Assembly (NCBI GenBank): GCA_012271125.1
Contig: JAAXHB010000155.1
Coordinates: forward strand, 1 to 8,401
Reading direction: 5' to 3'
Origin: Actinomycetota bacterium
GTDB lineage: Bacteria; Actinomycetota; Acidimicrobiia; Acidimicrobiales; Aldehydirespiratoraceae
DNA: 8,401 bases
A program made the position numbers and the translations under genes. A model generated the notes under the pieces. The model was not told the origin of the DNA and did not search any database. It was given only the letters and a program-made list of their open reading frames with translations. Of this stretch, positions 5,873 to 8,401 are shown piece by piece (position 1 is the first letter of the stretch; each line of letters begins with the position of its first letter).

Positions 5873-7611
5873 AACAGCTCATCACTAATGCAGTGATTGT
5901 TAACGGGGATGGGGTTAGTGAGCCGTTTGCTGGTGATGTATTGATTGTCGACGATGTCATCAGCCGGTTGGGTTCTGTTTCTAAATCTGATGCGGAGGGA
6001 GTTGATAGGAGGATTGATGCGGGGGGGAGGGTGATTGCGCCGAGCTTCGTCGACACTCACAACCATGGTGCCCTCGGTGGCACCAAAATCGGCGATCATG
6101 GCATCCCCCGCACATGCGAACTCGCCATCCGAGGCGGCGTCACCAAACGCATTTGCGGCGTCGACGGTCTTTCGCCAATCCCAGTTCATCCACAAGACAG
6201 AGACGCCTACGCCGAAGTTCTCGCCCCTCTAGACGGACGCATTCCGCTCGACGCCAACTGGCTATCAAATCGAGAAAACAAACCCAGAGCACCCGCTGAT
6301 GCACAAGCAAGCAACCCCAGCGCCGATGGTGCCGAGACCATGGAATGGCCCTGGAGCACCACTGCTGAGTTTCTCAAATGGCACAAGGGGCGCTCCATCA
6401 CCGACATGGGTTTGCACCTTGGCCACAGCTCTGTGCGACGCATGGTTATGGGCAACCTCAACCAAACCGCCAACAACGCCCAGCTGCGAGAAATGGCAGC
6501 CGTCGTGCGAGCCGAAGCACCGTTCACGCTGGGACTGTCAACCGGTCTCGTTTACAACCCCGCCGTCTACTCCGACAAGCGTGAGATCACCACCCTCATA
6601 CGAGCGTTCAACACGGTCAAACCGGCGGCGCTGTACCCGCATCTGCGTTCCGAAAGTTACGAAATCCTAGAGTCGCTTGACGAGGTCATCACCGCAGCTG
6701 TCGACGGCGGTGGCACCTACTGCAACGAGCACACCAAAATCGCCGGTGAACACAACTGGGACAAGTTCAACGATGTCGAAACCATGCTCGACGACGCCAT
6801 CGACAACGCATCCGCTATTGAAAACATGTATCCCTGGCCTGCGGGCAGCACCACCGGCGACGTCATCTTTCCACCCGAAATCCGAGCCGGCACCCGCGAA
6901 CAATTTCTGGCACGCCTTGCCACGCCTTCGATTCGTAACGCGATCTACCGCAGAATGCGCCATGACACCAAAAACTGGGACAACTTCGTTGCTTTCTGCA
7001 GCGGGCTCGAAGGCATTCAAATATCAGGCGTCGGCAATAATGATCAGGAAAACTTTGTAGGCAAACGCCTAGCAGATGTGGCACGAGCCGCCGGCCACGA
7101 CGACCTGAATTCTCAAGCAGCCTTCGAAGCCGTGTTCGACTTCTTCATCGCCAACAAAGGCGACGTCAACATCATCTCCCATTACGGCAACGACGTCATC
7201 GTCGAACGCTTCTTCCGGCGACCCACGATGTCGGTTTGCACCGACGGCCTAGTGCCCGGCAAAGGACAAAAACCCCATCCACGCTCACTTGGTGCGTTCC
7301 CCAAGGCGCTGCGTCTCGCCCGCCAGCTTGAAATTCCGCTCAAAGAAATCGTCTACCGCTTATCGGTGATGCCAGCAGTCTTTATGGGACTGCCCAGCCC
7401 CGCTCTACAAGTCGGCGCAGATGCATCGTTGGTGATGTTCGACTTCGACACCGTCCGTGAACTAAACGATTTCGACAACCCCCTCATTCCCCCAACTGGC
7501 ATAGACGGAGTCTGGGTCCACGGCGACCTCATCAACGACCACGGCACCATCAAGATTCCAAGCGAGTTCAACGGACGACACCTCCTCACCCCCGTTACGG
7601 GTCCAAAGTAA
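5869..7611 (+). CDS. N-acyl-D-amino-acid deacylase-like amidohydrolase
   Basis: A 580-residue cytosolic amidohydrolase-fold protein of the D-aminoacylase/N-acyl-D-glutamate deacylase group. Family members release D-amino acids from N-acylated forms at a zinc site. Visible are the N-terminal strand block (ITNAVIVNGDG), HxH metal ligands His64/His66 (DTHNHG), GLSTGLVYNP (222-231), His258 (YPHLRSES), His288 (NEHTKIAG), catalytic-type Asp459 (CTDG), HPRSLGAFPKAL (470-481) and the C-terminal GADASLVMFDFDTV block. Unusually, the family GNCG motif reads GVDG (97-100), so Asp99 replaces the usual bridging Cys; Cys96 lies 3 residues earlier. The HTHDD motif is also altered. A low-complexity insert lies at 139-156. 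The first 59 codons use T/G-ending codons and three AGG, unlike the rest. ATG 5869 overlaps the upstream TGA. Acyl chain and amino acid are not predictable. Confidence 0.9.
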   Translation: MKQLITNAVIVNGDGVSEPFAGDVLIVDDVISRLGSVSKSDAEGVDRRIDAGGRVIAPSFVDTHNHGALGGTKIGDHGIPRTCELAIRGGVTKRICGVDGLSPIPVHPQDRDAYAEVLAPLDGRIPLDANWLSNRENKPRAPADAQASNPSADGAETMEWPWSTTAEFLKWHKGRSITDMGLHLGHSSVRRMVMGNLNQTANNAQLREMAAVVRAEAPFTLGLSTGLVYNPAVYSDKREITTLIRAFNTVKPAALYPHLRSESYEILESLDEVITAAVDGGGTYCNEHTKIAGEHNWDKFNDVETMLDDAIDNASAIENMYPWPAGSTTGDVIFPPEIRAGTREQFLARLATPSIRNAIYRRMRHDTKNWDNFVAFCSGLEGIQISGVGNNDQENFVGKRLADVARAAGHDDLNSQAAFEAVFDFFIANKGDVNIISHYGNDVIVERFFRRPTMSVCTDGLVPGKGQKPHPRSLGAFPKALRLARQLEIPLKEIVYRLSVMPAVFMGLPSPALQVGADASLVMFDFDTVRELNDFDNPLIPPTGIDGVWVHGDLINDHGTIKIPSEFNGRHLLTPVTGPK

Positions 7612-7618
7612 AGAGTGC

Positions 7619-7672
7619 GTGAGTGGGCTGGCAGGCGTGAGTGGGATGGCAGGCGTGAGTGGGCTGGCGGGC
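7619..7672. repeat. Three 18-bp direct tandem repeats in the intergenic gap
   Basis: The unit GTGAGTGGGCTGGCAGGC is at 7619-7636, 7637-7654 (C to A at position 10) and 7655-7672 (A to G at position 15). The following TTGAATG looks like the start of a decayed fourth unit. It begins 7 bp after the deacylase stop. Purines and G dominate one strand. No stem-loop forms within a unit, so it is not an obvious terminator. It may be a minisatellite or a protein-binding array. Confidence 0.9.
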
Positions 7673-7704
7673 TTGAATGCGCGCAACCGCGTTTAGCGTG
7701 AGCA

Positions 7705-7726
7705 CATTTAAGCCCGATAAAGGCCA
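7705..7726 (+). promoter_or_regulatory. Second copy of the shared 22-bp block (candidate operator)
   Basis: CATT, two variable bases, then AGCCCGATAAAGGCCA. It matches the block at 2419-2440 and ends 40 bp before ATG 7767, with CGCTG 4 bp further on (7731-7735). This copy has a small dyad, GCC at 7712-7714 and GGC at 7722-7724. Downstream, CAAAAT at 7755-7760 sits 6 bp before the ATG, as expected for a leaderless promoter, although no good -35 is seen. Confidence 0.45.
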
Positions 7727-7766
7727 CGAACGCTGTTTCGGAACTGAAACTTGACAAAATAAGCAC

Positions 7767-8401
7767 ATGAAAGTTCCGTTGACAATCCGCGACCACTTGG
7801 ACAGAGCCTTAACGGCATATCCAGACAGGGTGGCTTACGTAGACGAGCCAGACCAAGCAGCTCCGAGTCTCGGCGAGGTCACATTCACCGAGATGGGCCG
7901 CACGGTCGATGCAATGGGTGCCGGCCTTGACGCTCTTGGCGTGCCCATGGGCGCACGAGTAGCGATGGTGTCACATAACGCCGCCAGGTTGCTCAACTGC
8001 TTCTGGGGCGTCAGCGGCAACGGCAGGATTTTCGTGCCGGTCAACTTCAGGCTCAGCACCGACGAGGTTGCTTACATCGTTGACCATTGCGGTGCCGACG
8101 TTTTGCTTGTCGATCCAGAGCTAGCACCAGCGTTGGAGACAGTCACCGCCAAGCACAAGTTCGTCATGGGCAACGAATCCGACGATGCTCTCCACAACTA
8201 CAACGCCGAACCCGCCCCTTGGACACCAGATGAGGACACCACCGCCGTCATCAACTACACCTCGGGCACGACGGCTCGTCCCAAAGGCGTTCAACAAACC
8301 CATCGCAGCCTCTGGATCAACGCAGCGGTGTTCGGCTGGCAAACCGGCGTCAGCGACCGTGACTCCTATTTGCATACCCTGCCGATGTTTCACTGCAACG
8401 G
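7767..8401 (+). CDS. Acyl-CoA ligase (AMP-binding family), 5' part; runs off the window
   Basis: An open frame from ATG 7767 continues past the window end, giving 211 residues of an enzyme usually about 500-550 long. It belongs to the adenylate-forming family that activates carboxylates with ATP and CoA. Evidence: MKVPLTIRDHLDRA and AYPDRVAYVDE at the N-terminus, GLDALGVPMGARVAMVSHN, GRIFVPVNFRLSTDEVAYI, the phosphate-binding motif YTSGTTARPKG at residues 164-174, and the LPMFHCNG core motif at the edge. The Ala in TTARPKG replaces the more usual Gly; the variant is familiar in a common actinobacterial acyl-CoA ligase subgroup. No Shine-Dalgarno precedes the ATG, so a leaderless start is plausible. 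It is separated from the deacylase by 155 bp with tandem repeats and a candidate operator. The acyl substrate cannot be told from this part. Confidence 0.93.
   Translation, partial: MKVPLTIRDHLDRALTAYPDRVAYVDEPDQAAPSLGEVTFTEMGRTVDAMGAGLDALGVPMGARVAMVSHNAARLLNCFWGVSGNGRIFVPVNFRLSTDEVAYIVDHCGADVLLVDPELAPALETVTAKHKFVMGNESDDALHNYNAEPAPWTPDEDTTAVINYTSGTTARPKGVQQTHRSLWINAAVFGWQTGVSDRDSYLHTLPMFHCN

Noticed and set aside
5812..6195. A 127-residue - strand open frame over the transglutaminase/deacylase junction
   Set aside because: It is antisense to two well-supported coding regions and has no recognisable domain.
6317..6330. A 14-bp exact match (CCAGCGCCGATGGT) between the deacylase gene and the 5S rRNA at 37-50
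   Set aside because: It is in frame within a low-complexity protein insert and the match does not extend. Coincidence is the simplest explanation.
7751..7756. TTGACA as a -35 box, with a second copy at 7779-7784
   Set aside because: A -10 at normal spacing would fall inside the ligase coding sequence and none is seen. Both copies are too close to or past the start codon.
7353..7796. A 147-residue - strand open frame with a PLTPAS-type repeat
   Set aside because: It is the antisense of the deacylase 3' end plus the 18-bp tandem repeats. The peptide repeat only reflects the DNA repeat, and the frame has no supporting start signal.

Overview
The window looks like a bacterial chromosome of moderately high G+C content. 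Open reading frames often start with GTG, codons mostly end in C, and several genes lack a Shine-Dalgarno sequence. These traits, with a TSGTTARPKG-type acyl-CoA ligase and a class I FbaB aldolase, suggest an actinobacterium, perhaps an Acidimicrobiia-like lineage. That placement is an inference from style and gene content, not from a search. All recognised genes lie on the + strand.

Layout. Positions 1-91 are the 3' part of a 5S rRNA, the end of an rRNA operon. Positions 92-260 hold five consecutive stem-loops that re-use a GCTCGC/GCGAGC theme; at least the first and last look like terminators. A TPR-repeat protein follows (291-962). Next is a small, A+T-richer membrane-protein gene with a perfect Shine-Dalgarno sequence (1082-1318), then class I fructose-bisphosphate aldolase fbaB (1344-2393).

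The core is a four-gene unit from 2482 to 7611: circularly permuted ATP-grasp protein, alpha-E protein, transglutaminase-like cysteine protease and N-acyl-D-amino-acid deacylase-like amidohydrolase. Every junction is a 4-bp stop/start overlap (GTGA, GTGA, ATGA), so the four are very probably co-transcribed and translationally coupled. The first three form a known but biochemically poorly understood module predicted to make and cut amide bonds. The deacylase as a fourth coupled member suggests a pathway that makes and then breaks down a peptide-like or N-acylated D-amino-acid compound; this is inference. The deacylase appears to have Asp where the family usually has a metal-bridging Cys.

Positions 7619-7672 hold three 18-bp tandem repeats in the gap after the operon. 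The window ends inside an acyl-CoA ligase gene (7767 onward). A 22-bp block, CATT-N2-AGCCYGATAAAGGYCA, occurs 41 bp before the operon's start codon and 40 bp before the ligase's start codon. It is a candidate shared regulatory site linking the two transcription units.
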